Of a stretch of DNA of 64,000 bases, positions 1 through 10,385 are shown piece after piece (position 1 is the stretch's first letter; every line of letters begins with the position of its first letter). Origin of the DNA: Bemisia tabaci (taxonomy: Eukaryota > Arthropoda > Insecta > Hemiptera > Aleyrodidae); NCBI RefSeq assembly GCF_918797505.1, contig NC_092801.1, forward strand, positions 13,082,001-13,146,000. The letters are read 5' to 3'. The position numbers and the translations under genes are program-made. The notes under the pieces were generated by a model, which was not told where the DNA came from, ran no database searches, and worked only from the letters and a program-made list of their open reading frames with translations.

Positions 1-680
1 CGCGGGAGCTGCAAAACTGGAACGAGTGCATTGGGGGATGATGGGGGGTGGGGGGTGGAGACAAAGGACGAGCATAGGGGTTTTGTTGGCTGCACGGTCC
101 GGGAACTTTGCAGATCTCCGAGAAAGCGATAGGAGAGGAAGGGGGATAAACTTGACCTACTTCTAACGACCAGCGACTCGATTGTCGGATCGTTATCGAA
201 TGACCTTGATCGATATACAGCATTGTCAAGATAGGGGGTTATCGATCAAGGTCATTCGATAGCGATTCGACGGTCGACCCGCTGGATGATTGCAGGGCTG
301 GCAAAATAGCACAAAATGCGAAGCTCTATCGATTCGGCTTCAATTTTAATTCCTCCCGCTGCATGCCCTATTCGCTCTGAGCTTTGTCGTTGGCCGGCAG
401 GCGATAAAAACCACCCCTGCGACCGGAAAAGGGTTTCTTTTCGACTTCTGCTTTTTGGAACACTTCCCTCTTCTTAATGGCTCAATTTAGGGAATGGAAT
501 GCATAAATAAAAATTCATGCTCGATGTTATATTTTAACACATTTTTGGTGTCTCCGCGTTAGGGGGCGTCCATAAATTACGTAACGCACTTTTCCCGCTT
601 TTTACCCCCCCCCCCTCCCCCTTGTAACGTTTTTGTGACGTAGGTCCCTGTAACACGTAAAAACAAAATGACATGGCGTA
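1..680. other. intergenic, no gene seen
   Basis: No convincing coding region. It holds a short inverted repeat at 195-260 and a C-rich run at 606-621. From 561 a GGGGGCGTCCATAAATTACG sequence resembles the ends of widespread insect non-autonomous elements, but no second end was found here. Confidence 0.5.
195..260. repeat. short inverted repeat (hairpin)
   Basis: A 20-base arm at 195-214 is the exact reverse complement of 241-260, with a 26-base spacer. Weaker matching continues outward on both sides. No target duplication was recognised, so this may be a MITE remnant or a simple hairpin. Confidence 0.6.
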
Positions 681-837
681 CACTGAAAAAAGATAGGTAG
701 AATTTACCATTCCTTCACGCTGTATTTCACACAGCGTCAATTCAGAGTCAATTCTGCCAGAAGAAAGGTAAACGTTACTATATACTGGTACCATTGGTAA
801 ATGGTAAATTCTACCAATCTTTGTTTTTTTTTCATTG
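681..837. mobile_element. 157-bp MITE, CACTG ends
   Basis: The left end reads CACTGAAAAAA and then GGTAGAATTTACCATT. The right end carries the reverse complement of this and finishes CATTG. TA lies directly outside both ends. There is no coding capacity. The termini resemble those of the larger CACTGGAAAAAA family elsewhere in the window, but the interior differs. Confidence 0.6.
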
Positions 838-1540
838 TAACGCTCTCCTCGACCCAACAGAGCAGATAGGTGATTTTGTGGGTGAGCCAGAGGTAGTAGT
901 TCCTAAATGCAAAACGCAGTCCATTTGAAATGTGATTTTCTGAAAGGAAAATTTTGTCTAGTTAGAGGGCATTTTTTGAGGTTTTTAGGAATTGAGGAGC
1001 TTTTTCCGTTTTTCCTAGGCACGGCAGTACAATGGTGCCTCTGGCAACGATTAACACAAATACAGAAGACTTGACGATGCAATTTGATAGGGAATAGGGA
1101 AGTAATTAAAACAACGGAACTCGAGGATAATTAATTTCCAGAATTGAAGCAACCATTAAGGCATTTAATGGGTGTTTAACTCCCGTTTGAAAAATGACGG
1201 ATGAACTCAAAGGAAGCATCGAGAACTTTCGCGAGTCGAAAGTTCTCAAGCTGAAACCTCATTAAAAAGTTGGGCGCGCTATTGCATGCTGCAATCGCTG
1301 CATTGAGAATTTGAGACGGAGCTAAACCACCGACGTTTCATCGATTGAGCCGTTCATTTTCGAAAGGACCCACGAGCCAGAACTTCATGATCCATGACTT
1401 TTCCTATTATGCATGATATCTTCGAGGATTCGCGAGATTTTGACGCCTGGAGCCCAGGCTTTCGCGGATTAACAGTTCAATGGACCAGTAGCCAAGGTAA
1501 GAATTTAAGAATTCTAAATATCTGATTAGTTGGATTCATA
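838..1540. other. intergenic, repeat fragments only
   Basis: No gene recognised. 1011-1030 matches the right end of the AGCACGGCAG repeat family (complete copies at 2479, 23804 and 24439). 1480-1540 (TGGACCAGTAG and following) is echoed just beyond the next two elements at 2734-2785, as if both had landed inside a duplicated segment. Confidence 0.45.
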
Positions 1541-2478
1541 CCGTGGTAAAAATTGGCAGTAGAATCTGTGTTCCAGAACCATAGACCTACAGCCTACAGC
1601 CGGCTGTAAGATTTCCAATAGCTTCTATAACCGGCTACACAATTTCTTATAGCCTTTTATAGCCTATGGCGATTAAGCAACAGCCAGGCGACAAAGTGTG
1701 TGCTAAACGTCGTTACTAATTTCGGATGCTAGGACTTAGTGAGTTTTGGGAATACTGCTCTTTTTTTGTGCCGTAGTATCTTGATATATTTTGCGAGGAG
1801 AGCTCCGTACTCTTGAAGGATGCCTGTCATTCTTGACGTTGGAGCGCCTTCAATTTCTTATGATACTGTGCAATACCTCTGGTGTGAAAAGTTGCTTCAT
1901 ACGCCGTGGCACGCTGCGGCGCGACGGGCGGGCAGAGATCGCGAAACGCGCATTGACGCCTACAAACCTAACAGTGATACTTCACGCATTGCACAATGCG
2001 TGAAGTATCCCTGTTAGGTTTGTAGGCGCCAGTGCGTCGCCGCTCCGCTTTGTGTTAGGCTCTAATATTTAATCTCGCGGAGTCATCGTTTTTCAACTCA
2101 TGATTCTGAAATGTTTGCACACTCTCTATGGATTATTTTCATTTTAATTGATGAAAAAAAAATGTGTTTTAAAGGAAAATATAATGTGTGTTTTGTAAAC
2201 ATTACGGTAGTTCTGTAGAAAACTTGATGATTTCCAAAGCACACGAATTTCTACACAATTTCTTATAGTCTTTTATAGCCAATGGCGATAAAGTGTAAAG
2301 CCCGGCGATAGAAACTATAGCCCGACTTTATACTATTTTTAAGCTTCGTATAGCCCGGCTATATATTTGCTCCGCTTTCTACAGCCAGCTTTATGGTTTT
2401 CTATAGCCTTCTTAAGTCGGCTATAAGAACTCCTATGGTATTTTGAAACGCAGCTTCTATCGCCAATTTTTACCAGGG
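1541..2478. mobile_element. TIR element, GGTAAAAATTGGC family, copy 1
   Basis: The ends are CCGTGGTAAAAATTGGC and the inverse GCCAATTTTTACCAGGG. The interior contains many variants of 'tatagccggctata'. At 1949-2034 there is a strong hairpin in which CGCCTACAAACCTAACAG and a TACTTCACGCATTGC core are mirrored. A second copy at 40093-41073 shares ends, interior and hairpin. No transposase frame is present, so it is non-autonomous. Confidence 0.8.
1949..2034. repeat. palindromic hairpin inside the TIR element
   Basis: The CGCCTACAAACCTAACAGtG half meets its inverse at GCATTGCACAATGC, giving about 40-bp arms with almost no loop. The same motif (cgcctacaa plus tacttcacgcattgcg) forms the tandem units at 15754-15960. 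Confidence 0.75.
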
Positions 2479-2731
2479 CTGTCGCGCTAAGGAAAAACGC
2501 CGTATGAACCTTCAGGCGTTGCCAAATTTCCTCTGATAAAATGCGAATTTATTGGGGAAATTGTAAATATTTTTCTTCCAATTTTTCAGACTATTTTGTA
2601 CGTAATTTAATCTACAATATCTGAAAATTTCAAAGAAAAATATGCACGAATGTTGTCAAAAATGCATGTTTTATCGAGGGAAATTTGTCAACTCTCGAAA
2701 GTTAATACGGCGTTCTTCCTTAGCACGGCAG
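2479..2731. mobile_element. MITE, AGCACGGCAG family, copy 1
   Basis: It begins CTGTCGCGCTAAGGAAAAAC and ends with the inverse GTTCTTCCTTAGCACGGCAG. It abuts the preceding element without a gap. Copies at 23804-24280 and 24439-24689 show the same ends, and solo right ends lie near 1030, 32089 and 36770. No coding capacity. Confidence 0.75.
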
Positions 2732-3452
2732 AATGAACCAGTAGAATTTAGGAATTCTGAAATTCTGACTAGTTGAAATCATAGATTGGCGTTCTTCTGG
2801 GTCCTTAGAAGTCCATTACCCAATCTCAAAATTACCGACCTTTCCATACTCTCCCTATACAGGTGCTCTCCGCAAGAGCTTACCTACGTTTCATATGCCT
2901 TGTACTCCTCGCAACCCCTCCCATCCAGAATTGCTGCCAGTGTTTTTATTTCCCAAAGACTGCATTATCCCTCCAATAAATCTCTCTCGAGAAAACGTCC
3001 TCTAGTGACTTCCAGATTAACTCTCAGCTTCGCGATCACACCGAAAAGCAGTGCTCTCATTTTATTTTACCGAAGTTTCCGGGGTTCCGGAATCAATTCC
3101 GATTTCCCAAAGTTCCAAGGAAAATTCCGATTTTTTCAAAAGTTCTGGGGGGAAAATTCCGGAATACGCTCGGAGTTGGTTCCGAAGATCATCAAATTTG
3201 ATGAAGATAAATCATCAAACTTAAGGACGAAAATCATCAAATTTGATCAATTAATCAGTCAAACTGACAGAAAACCACGAAATTCCGACAAATTCCGTAC
3301 ACAGCTGAAAATTCCGGGAATTTTGAAGATTCTACGAAAATTCCTGATTATTTCACAAGTTCTGAAATTCGGGATCAATTCGGGAAATGGTAGAACTGCC
3401 GAAAAGATCGGGCTGGCATCAAGGGCTGGTTGTCACTAACGGCGGCATCACT
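2732..3452. repeat. GGAATTCCG-rich dispersed repeat
   Basis: From 3070 to 3410 the sequence consists of variants of CCGGAATT and AAATTCCG, with ATCAAATTTGAT-like words in the middle. An inverted relative lies at 23525-23810. A 217-codon frame crosses it, but its composition follows the repeat and no protein family was recognised. 2732-3070 holds nothing further that can be named. Confidence 0.5.
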
Positions 3453-3678
3453 CACTGGAAAAAAACACATTTGATCTCGAGTCCCGACTCTTAAAAACAT
3501 CGACAAGAAAAAATACTCTTGATTCAATCAGATTTAAGCTTAAATCAAGAACCAACCTCTTAATTTAAGCGGATTTCGTTTAGATTGAAGCAAATATCGA
3601 TTAAATCAAGAGTCCTTTTTCTTGTCAATGTTTTCAAGAGTCTGGACTCTAGATCCAATGTGTTTTATTTTTCCAGTG
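3453..3678. mobile_element. MITE, CACTGGAAAAAA family, copy 1
   Basis: The ends are CACTGGAAAAAAACACA and the inverse TTTTTCCAGTG. The subterminal region carries inverted words of the form ctcgagtcccgactctt/aagagtctggactctaga and aacatcgacaagaaaaa/ttttcttgtcaatgttt. Full-length relatives are at 16763, 28120 and 39990. Non-coding. Confidence 0.8.
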
Positions 3679-4176
3679 TTGAACTGCCGAAAAGATCGGG
3701 CTGTCATCAAGGGGTTGGTTGCCACTTGGCGGCATCACTGATTCGCCGACGACGGGGCGGAATTCAAGAAAAGGCATAAAATCGTTCTCGGCCGCGTCGA
3801 TGCAATAGCGAGCACTTGAGGAGCCGTGCCTATCGCATCAGCTTCCAGTAACCGCCTCCGCCTCCACCAAGACCAACGTGACTTCATTTAAATTCTGGCT
3901 GCCTCCGAACCCCGACAATGCCCTCCGACGCCGCGCTCGCCGTTCTAATGTCTTCTCGGCGTCGCCCACCGGTGGTGGCGGAGAACCAGGGCTGGAGCCA
4001 AAACGCCACCGTCGCCACCCCCCGCCCGCCCGCAATTACCCGCCAACGGCCACGCGCAAGACGCTCGGAGAAAAAGAGAAAAAGGGGTCCCGAATTATTT
4101 TATATCTGCAGCCACGTTGCCGCGTCCACGTGAAGACGAAGAGTGACCCTCCACTTAAGGTGATTCGATGGACGCC
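3679..4176. other. GC-rich intergenic segment, no gene supported
   Basis: Frames of 65-115 codons exist on both strands (Pro/Arg-rich, 3838-4225), but they overlap one another, lack recognised domains and run into the MITE that follows. I see no reliable gene. Confidence 0.4.
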
Positions 4177-4437
4177 ATATCGTCACCTTCCAGGCAAAGT
4201 ATCACAAGCGCCATGCGACGTTTAAAAATTTCCGCCGCCATTTTATTTCTTTACTGAGAAATTGTTGGTTGAATCTGTTTGGAAATTTCACTAAATTTTA
4301 TCGGCAGCACAAAGAAAATTCAGCGAAATTTTCGGACAGCTTCGTTGAACAATTTCTCTGTAAAAAAATAAAATGGCGGCGGAAATTTTTAAACGTCGCA
4401 TGGCGCTTGTGATACTTTGCCTGGAAGGTGACGATAT
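4177..4437. mobile_element. MITE with ~70-bp TIRs, copy 1
   Basis: The ATATCGTCACCTTCC end and about 70 bases behind it, including CGCCGCCATTTTATTT, are repeated in reverse at 4365-4437 (AAAATGGCGGCGG to GGTGACGATAT). The middle is only about 115 bp. A diverged copy lies at 32327-32587. Non-coding. Confidence 0.8.
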
Positions 4438-4523
4438 TTTGTGTCAGAACGAAATGCGATGTATCGGATCAATTGGTTCCATTTTTTCAGCTAATCGTCA
4501 TTTTTCTCGAATTTCGAGATCGC

Positions 4524-5285
4524 AATGGAGATGTAGCACGTGTGAGGAATTTGCGATTTGACTACTGATTCTTATGGAAAAGTTCGCGAGAGATACGATG
4601 GTGCCACTGGTTTTCTCTTAAATCATCTCCCAAGCTCAAAAAAGCTCTCAAAGTGAGGTCAAAATGGAGGGATATCCCACCCTAACCTGAGATATAGATT
4701 TAGATATAAATTTAATTATAGATTTAGTATATTTAAGTGCTGTTTTATGTCAGCACTTAAATATTAATAACCATATTACTTTATGTATATATTATTCTAC
4801 CTCTCCTTCTCTATTGCTAATGATTAATATCTTTTTTAATTATAGATTTAGTATATTTAAGTGCTGTTTTATGTCAGCACTTAAATATTAATAACCATAT
4901 TACTTTATGTATATATTATTCTACCTCTCCTTCTCTATTGCTAATGATTACCACCTCTACATCAAAACGAACTCTCCATGCAAGGATAGGGAGTAAATAC
5001 ATTAGCAGGGTTGCCGTGTTTTTAGTTGTGGAGTCCCCGAATAACGTGGCAGCCCTGTTAATGTATTTGCTCCCTATCTATGCACGGAGAGTTTGACTTG
5101 ATGTAGAGGTGGACTCTCAGGATAGCGTGGGATATCCCCTCCATTTTGGCCTCAACTTGAGAGTTTTTTTTTAACTTGGGAGTTAATTTCAGAGAAAACC
5201 AGTGGCACCATCGTGTTTCTCCCGAACTTTTACATAGAAATCAGTAGTCAAATCACAAATTCCTCAGACATGCAACATCTCCATT
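4524..5285. mobile_element. TIR element, GAGGAATTTGCGATTTGAC family, copy 1
   Basis: The left end, AATGGAGATGT followed by GTGTGAGGAATTTGCGATTT, is mirrored at the right end (ATGCAACATCTCCATT). Inner inverted blocks include CGATGGTGCCACTGGTTTTC and AAATGGAGGGGATATCCC. Copies are at 19348-19854 and 27058-27564. This copy is about 250 bp longer because of an internal tandem duplication. No transposase frame. Confidence 0.8.
4714..4949. repeat. 124-bp tandem duplication (2 units)
   Basis: The unit starting at 4714 (AATTATAGATTTAGTATATT) recurs at 4838 and is nearly identical over about 112 bp. Each unit contains the hairpin TTAAGTGCTG-TTTTATGT-CAGCACTTAA. It is found only in this copy of the host TIR element. 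Confidence 0.85.
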
Positions 5286-5289
5286 CTAT

Positions 5290-5500
5290 TGACAGGAGAC
5301 TAGAGAATTTAGTTATCAATTTTGACAAACAAATTCAATGTAATAAATGCGTGGTTTTTTTTCAGAGGAAAAATATCGCATTCGAGTGCAGTTTCGATAT
5401 CAGTATTGAAATCTATATTTTTCCTCTGAAAAAAAAACACGCATTTATTACATTGAATTTGTTTGTCAAAATTGGAAGTGAATTCTCTAGCCTCCTGACA
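5290..5500. repeat. long hairpin, ~87-bp arms
   Basis: 5290-5377 and 5414-5500 are near-perfect reverse complements (arm words CTAGAGAATT, TTTGACAAACAAATTCAATG, TTTTTTTTCAGAGGAAAAAT). The loop is about 35 bp. No coding sequence. Confidence 0.8.
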
Positions 5501-5573
5501 ACAGAATTGCGATCTAGAAATTCGAGAAAAATTATGAATAGCTGAAAAAGTGGAACCAATTGATGCGATACAT

Positions 5574-6147
5574 AGTACTTGAACGGCCCCTTAAACTACT
5601 CAATACGATTTCCCCTCTAAAAAATTTCACGAAAAACACTATGAATACGTTTCTAAACTCATGGCACGAAGCAGCAGCGATAGAAATCCATAAAACCCAC
5701 GAAGTATATAAAGTGGTGTATGATGTGCGTCAGTATTTTCAGGATGCGCATCCGGACAAAAGAAAATGAGGCACTTGAAATTCAATTAATTCGGTTCTAT
5801 CTCATTCAATATGACGGGAGGTCTGAAAATCGCATTACACGTAAGATATTGCTCGGCAAAAGCATCTCGGACAATTAAACCGCAGACGAGGAGTCGAGAG
5901 TTATGAAGGTCAATGAGAAGGAAAAAATGAGTCATGAAGGTATGAAGATGCGGTAGTGGGGTAAGAGGGTTAGAGAAACAAAAGACAGGGCAATTAACGA
6001 AGACGGAATGAGATAAATACGAATTAGTAGATTTAATTTGTGAGGTTCTGCAGGAGGGGTCCAATCCCATTCATAGGTTGCCATTTGGGCTGCGATTAAT
6101 TTTTGTTCGGTTATGTTCATATCAATCGGTTCGACAAGAATGAATAT
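5574..6147. other. intergenic, nothing recognised
   Basis: Only short, unrelated frames on both strands. No repeat partner was found within the window. Confidence 0.4.
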
Positions 6148-6277
6148 TTGGACGTATTTCTGCCAAACGGAACTATGTGCTTTATGACGTGAGCCCTGTT
6201 ATGTATAAATTCTTATGGGTGTCAGGGCTCTTGACTTAATGCACATTGTGCCATTTGGCAGAAATACATACGTCCAT
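6148..6277. mobile_element. MITE, TTGGACGTATTTCTG family, copy 1
   Basis: The left end TTGGACGTATTTCTGCCAAA is repeated inverted at 6256-6277 with a small insertion. Larger copies with different interiors are at 23964-24190 and 26135-26512. Non-coding. Confidence 0.7.
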
Positions 6278-6392
6278 TTAGTATGTGAGCTCTCTAAATT
6301 TAAAACCATCATTATTATAGCATCCGGATAGCGTCGACGCTCCGTGCAAGAGACAATACTCTCAAGGCAATGCTTAACAGTTGGCAACACTG

Positions 6393-6473
6393 TTGCCATT
6401 TAAATACATTGTAAATATCGATTTTAGGCAAGGCCACGCCAAGAATCGATTGTTTTACATACATTTAAATGGA
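6393..6473. repeat. short inverted repeat
   Basis: CCATTTAAATACATTGTAAA with ATCGATTTT on the left is mirrored by AATCGATTGTTTTACATACA and TTTAAATGG on the right. The loop is about 20 bp. Possibly a small MITE. Confidence 0.6.
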
Positions 6474-6545
6474 GCAGGGATACATAATAGGTCGGGAGCG
6501 GGGTGTAAAGAACAAGATGCTTTCCTAACTTCTGACCAAGGGGAA

Positions 6546-6804
6546 TATCGACGGTGAAACTACCAAACCACGTATCTCGGATTGCGACGTCGCAGACTTC
6601 CTGTCATACCTCATTTTTTAAATGAAAAACTATTTAACATTCAGTCTTGAAAATTTCTGTGATTTTTCCTCTTTGTGCGGAGAAAATTCCGTGAAAATTT
6701 CAAGGAATGATATTGATTTGTTCTACTTCAAAAAAATAAAATGTGAGCGTAGATTTTTAAACACCGCAAACGAGATACGTAGTTTGGTAGTTTCACCGTC
6801 GATA
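6546..6804. mobile_element. MITE, GTTGCAGACTTCCTGTCAT family, copy 1
   Basis: The ends ATCGACGGTGAAACTACCAA and the inverse TTGGTAGTTTCACCGTCGAT enclose subterminal ACGTATCTCGGATTGCGACG / CGCAAACGAGATACGTAG. At least seven further copies or pieces occur: 23165, 28063, 29310, 47480, 54492, 56773 and 58911. Non-coding; the commonest family in the window. Confidence 0.8.
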
Positions 6805-7250
6805 TGTGTAGTAGCCGTGAGGTCGGAGTGTCAGAGAATAAAAATAAAAAATTATTATGGGCGAAAATTCTAGAGACATAGTCACTATCCTTCGTGTTTA
6901 GCGCTGGGTCCTTCTATGGCCTTGCAAGTATCAAAATCTCAAATAAAAGGGTAGTTTTCGGGGGTCCAGTGAAATGGCCGAGCTTTGAACTCTTCTGAAA
7001 GATCCAGGACCCGCTGAAATCTCCATATAACTTGAGGTTTCGATAACTACGATGGACAAAGCGCTGGAAATTAAGGAAAAGGAGCGGTTTTTATGAGTTT
7101 TGGTCCATGTTCGCCGCAAAAAATTGAGGGGAAAAACTATGATTTTCCCAAACATTGGTAGGACAGAAGGGCATCGTTGGAAAAACCTTATGGATGAGAA
7201 AAGTCTCAGTCTAACCCAAAGAACAAGCTCATACCGTCAGATGATCTGGA
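6805..7250. other. intergenic, nothing recognised
   Basis: Short frames only (75-90 codons). Neither composition nor motif supports a gene. Confidence 0.4.
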
Positions 7251-7492
7251 CGGAGTTTATCAGAAAGGAACCTATCCACATTTTTGAGAAAATTGAGTTA
7301 AGAATGTTTTGGAGTTCCACTAGTCGTATATTTTCTTCTAACAAAAACCCGATGTCGAAAAATAAAAATTAATTTGTGAAAAGAGGGGTCAAAGTTTACT
7401 TTCTACATGGAGTATCATGGAAGAATAAAACTCCAAGCTTCTATTTCCAAGTTTCAACTTAATGTGGTTTGGTTCCTTTCTGATAAACGCGA
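7251..7492. mobile_element. MITE, TTTCTGATAAACTC family, copy 1
   Basis: CGGAGTTTATCAGAAAGGAA at the left is mirrored by GGTTCCTTTCTGATAAACG at the right. Relatives are at about 29752-30000 and 33025-33280, sharing the interior phrase 'ttccactag(t/c)cgta(t)atttttctcc'. Non-coding. It lies immediately outside the large palindrome. Confidence 0.7.
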
Positions 7493-7645
7493 TCCATTTA
7501 ACCCCGAGACAGTAGAGTGGAAATGCCGATTTGCAAACACCTGAGATATCGAAATGTAACCTAACCTAAGTTCAGTGTTGCCGTGTGACCTAACCCAAGT
7601 ACAGCGTTGCCGTGTGACCTAACCCAAGTATAGCGTTGCCGTGTG

Positions 7646-7715
7646 ACCTAACCTAACCTAACCTAACCCAACCTAACCTAACCTAACCTAACCAACCTAA
7701 CCTAACCTAACCTAA
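7646..7715 (-). repeat. telomere-type (CCTAA)n array, left arm
   Basis: About 14 units of CCTAA (TTAGG on the opposite strand) with two variants. TTAGG is the ancestral insect telomere repeat. Just outside, at 7570-7640, are three copies of a 'gacctaacccaagtacagcgttgccgtgt' unit. Confidence 0.85.
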
Positions 7716-7763
7716 GTCCATTTCAGTCGCGGGTTGCGTGCCTCGCCGACCTAAGGTGCAGAT

Positions 7764-8180
7764 ATGCGGGTTGCATACCTTACGGACGGGAGGCGTCCTA
7801 TGTTGGTCGCGCACCTCGCCGACGATCAGCGATAATTTGTGATGTGCATTCCTCACGAACCCATGAAATGCGGGTTGCATACCTTACGGACGGGAGGCGT
7901 CCTATGTTGGTCGCGCACCTCGCCGACGATCAGCGATAATTTGTGATGTGCATTCCTCACGAACTCCATGAAATGCGGGTTGCATACCTTACGGACTGGA
8001 GGCGTCCTATGTTGGTCGCGCACCTCGCCGGTGGTCAGGGATAATTTGTGAATCGCATTCCTTACGAATCTCCGGAAATGCGGGTTGCATACCTTACGAT
8101 AGTAAGGCGTTAACATGCGGGTTGCATACCTTACGGAAGTAAGGCGCTTGTATATGGGTTGCATACCTTACGGCGAGAGT
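7764..8180. repeat. 105-bp tandem repeats, left arm
   Basis: Units starting TGCGGGTTGCATACCTTACG begin at 7764, 7869, 7974 and 8079 (exact 105-base spacing). Shortened units follow at about 8115 and 8155. Each long unit ends in a variant of GATCAGCGATAATTTGTGAT. The mirror array is at 14270-14690. Confidence 0.85.
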
Positions 8181-8322
8181 ACGGCGTTTACCTAGCTAAC
8201 CTCTACACCCCCCTCAAATGGATGACGTCATCCCACCCGCTCTTTGATGTTCCCGCGCCGATTCAGGTGATCTTCTGTCAACTCCTCCTCCGGCCGCCGT
8301 TCAGGGTGCGACCAAGTTTAAA

Positions 8323-8490
8323 CCGGCGTGGCCCGCTTCGCGATTTATCGATTGATCTGTCATTTAAACCTATGAAAAAAGATCGATTATCAGGGTGCTC
8401 GCAGCGAACACCTTAATAATCGATTCTTTACCATAGCTTCAAATGGCGAGATATCGACAATCGATCATTCACGCCACGCCACCGGTTTAA
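8323..8490. mobile_element. GGCGTGGC hairpin MITE relative inside left arm
   Basis: It contains the family hallmarks ATCGATTGATCTGTCATTTA, the CAGGGTGCTCGCAGCGAACA centre and terminal CACGCCACGCC. Mirror copy at about 13960-14128. It differs from the CAGTGG copies at 16438, 23228 and 39206 in its outer bases (AAACCGGCGTGG / CCACCGGTTTAAA). Confidence 0.65.
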
Positions 8491-9801
8491 ACCTGCATCA
8501 AAGGCGCAGAGCCGCGCTCGGATCGAACGCTGTCCGAACGAGTCTGAGCCTGCCGGGACAAGTCTGAACCGGTTCGGGTCTCTTTTCCTTCGAGCGACCG
8601 GGAACAAGTTCCGAACCTGCCCGACGTTGCCACCTCGTGACTCCTTCATCTCTGCGACGTTGCCGCTCCGTTCAGCCCCCCGGGTGTAATTTCACGGTTT
8701 TCCTAAATAAATAAAAATGAAGAAAATAAGAAATGAATAAAAAATAAATACAAATAATAAACAAGCAGAAAAATCCAACATGAATATGTTGGAAAAGCGT
8801 GCCGAATAACTAAAATGTTGGACACAAACCTACTATTTTCACGTTTTGTCATTTGCATCAATTGGTACTTTTTGCTAAATTTGGGAGAAAATATTGATTC
8901 ATGAACGTTGAATGTAAATTGATTTTAAAGATTCCGTCCAATTATCTTGATTTTAAGCTGATATGCGGCATTTCGCACGACCGTGATTTGGGCGAACTGC
9001 CGTGCATCGAAATCGCGTTGAGTTAATCTCTTTGGATTTCGAACTGTAACTTCTCTCCTATTCGGCCGATTTTTACAAATGAGGTCTCTTTTTATTTGTA
9101 CTTTAACGGAAAGTAAGGAAAAACTCGCTAAATAGACGGAAAACAATTTTTGTGAAAATTTGGTGGATCCTGGCGTCACGGTGAATGGTTAATCGGGCGT
9201 GGAAGATAATAGGTTCGACGAGGCGACCCTCTCCTCGCCGTCTTTTATTGCCTTGCTCGAAACCTGACACCCAAAGCTATATCGGGAGATAACTGCAGTG
9301 GTTTGAGTGGATTTCTGCAGGGGCCACGGTTAGTACATGGTATAAAGAGTCACGAGGCTCATCACAGATTGCACTTGCAGTGCAAGACGCTCATTGGCTA
9401 AACAGTTTTGGCGGGAAAGAAGGTTCTAGAGTTGAGTCCTCCGAGCGTAAGAAAGCTTCTATGAGGTTTTTGTCAAATGAAATAATACGGTTTTGACAGG
9501 AAAATGTTCTCAAGGGTTCCCAATTAGCAGTTCATTCGGTTTTTTGGTAAGAGACCATCAAGGCTTGACAGTATAATGGTTCGAAGACAAGAAAACGGGT
9601 CCGAGGAAAAAAATATTTGGACGGCCCGTTGAATAGCATTGGTTGATCGGTGTGCTGTACCATGGTACATCCGAGTGATTTCAAAAAAGCGAGCCCTACT
9701 GGCACGCTTGATAGATAAAATGAAAAAAAAGAGAAAATAAACTTTTGTGTCTTAATGGACGAGACGCCGTTAAAATTCATGAATAAAATTTCAAAAACTT
9801 A

Positions 9802-9897
9802 AAGATAGACTCGCCCGTCTTAAGAATCGAACCCGGACCGTTCTGATAAGAACTCGATTAGAAATCCGGGCTTCTACCGACCGAGCAAGTCTATCTT
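9802..9897 (-). tRNA. tRNA-like sequence, left arm (probably not functional)
   Basis: On the - strand, GATAGAC at the start can pair with GTCTATC at the end. TTGCTCGGTCGGTAGAAG resembles a Pol III A box and GGTCCGGGTTCGATTC a B box. The loop TTTCTAA would give anticodon UCU. However, the D stem has an extra A, the anticodon stem has two mismatches and the T stem does not close. It may be a tRNA-derived promoter or a decayed tRNA. Identical copy on the + strand at 12553-12648. Confidence 0.35.
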
Positions 9898-10385
9898 CGG
9901 AAACGTAACGGTGAAAATACTCCTACAAATAATTTCCTACCCACCGGTGTTGGAGCTTTAGACACCACCCCTAACCTTATATCGACCCAGTTGAACAGAT
10001 AAATAAACGTAAAAACAAAGTGTTCCGTTTGCAATTTTTATTTCTAAAACAAAAAAGATTACATGGATTTAGCTAAAAGTAAATAATAAACATTTTAAAT
10101 TCTTGAAAATTATACACTTACATTCGTTAACGTATTGAAGTCGTGAAATTATAAACTTACATTCATTAACTTATTAAAGTCTCGAAAATTATAAATTTAC
10201 ATTCATTAACGTATTAAAATGATAGGTACAATTGAAGATGTTATAGGTTACACGAATCCAAATAATAGTCTTTACATCAGATCTGGGAGGGATGAGAGTG
10301 ACAGAGAGAGCGGTGGAGTGGAACAGCATCGTCCTACAGGAGGCTCGCGGTATAATTGTTCAGCAGCCGGTCAAATTTTACATGA

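Larger units (their letters stand above)
4456..5573. repeat. nested inverted-repeat composite
   Basis: 4456-4523 (GCGATGTATCGGATCAATTG and following) recurs inverted at 5508-5573. Between them lie a 762-bp element (4524-5285) and a separate long hairpin (5290-5500). The simplest reading is an old inverted-repeat element that later received the 4524-5285 element. Confidence 0.65.

Noticed and set aside
2786..3439. 217-codon frame
   Set aside because: Overlaps a GGAATTCCG-rich dispersed repeat; its residues follow the repeat and no homology is recognised.
7764..8180. CRISPR-like array from regular spacing
   Set aside because: The whole 105-bp unit repeats, with no unique spacers. Eukaryotic satellite context.
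9802..9897. Functional tRNA-Arg(UCU)
   Set aside because: D-stem insertion, two anticodon-stem mismatches and a T stem that does not close. Kept only as tRNA-like.
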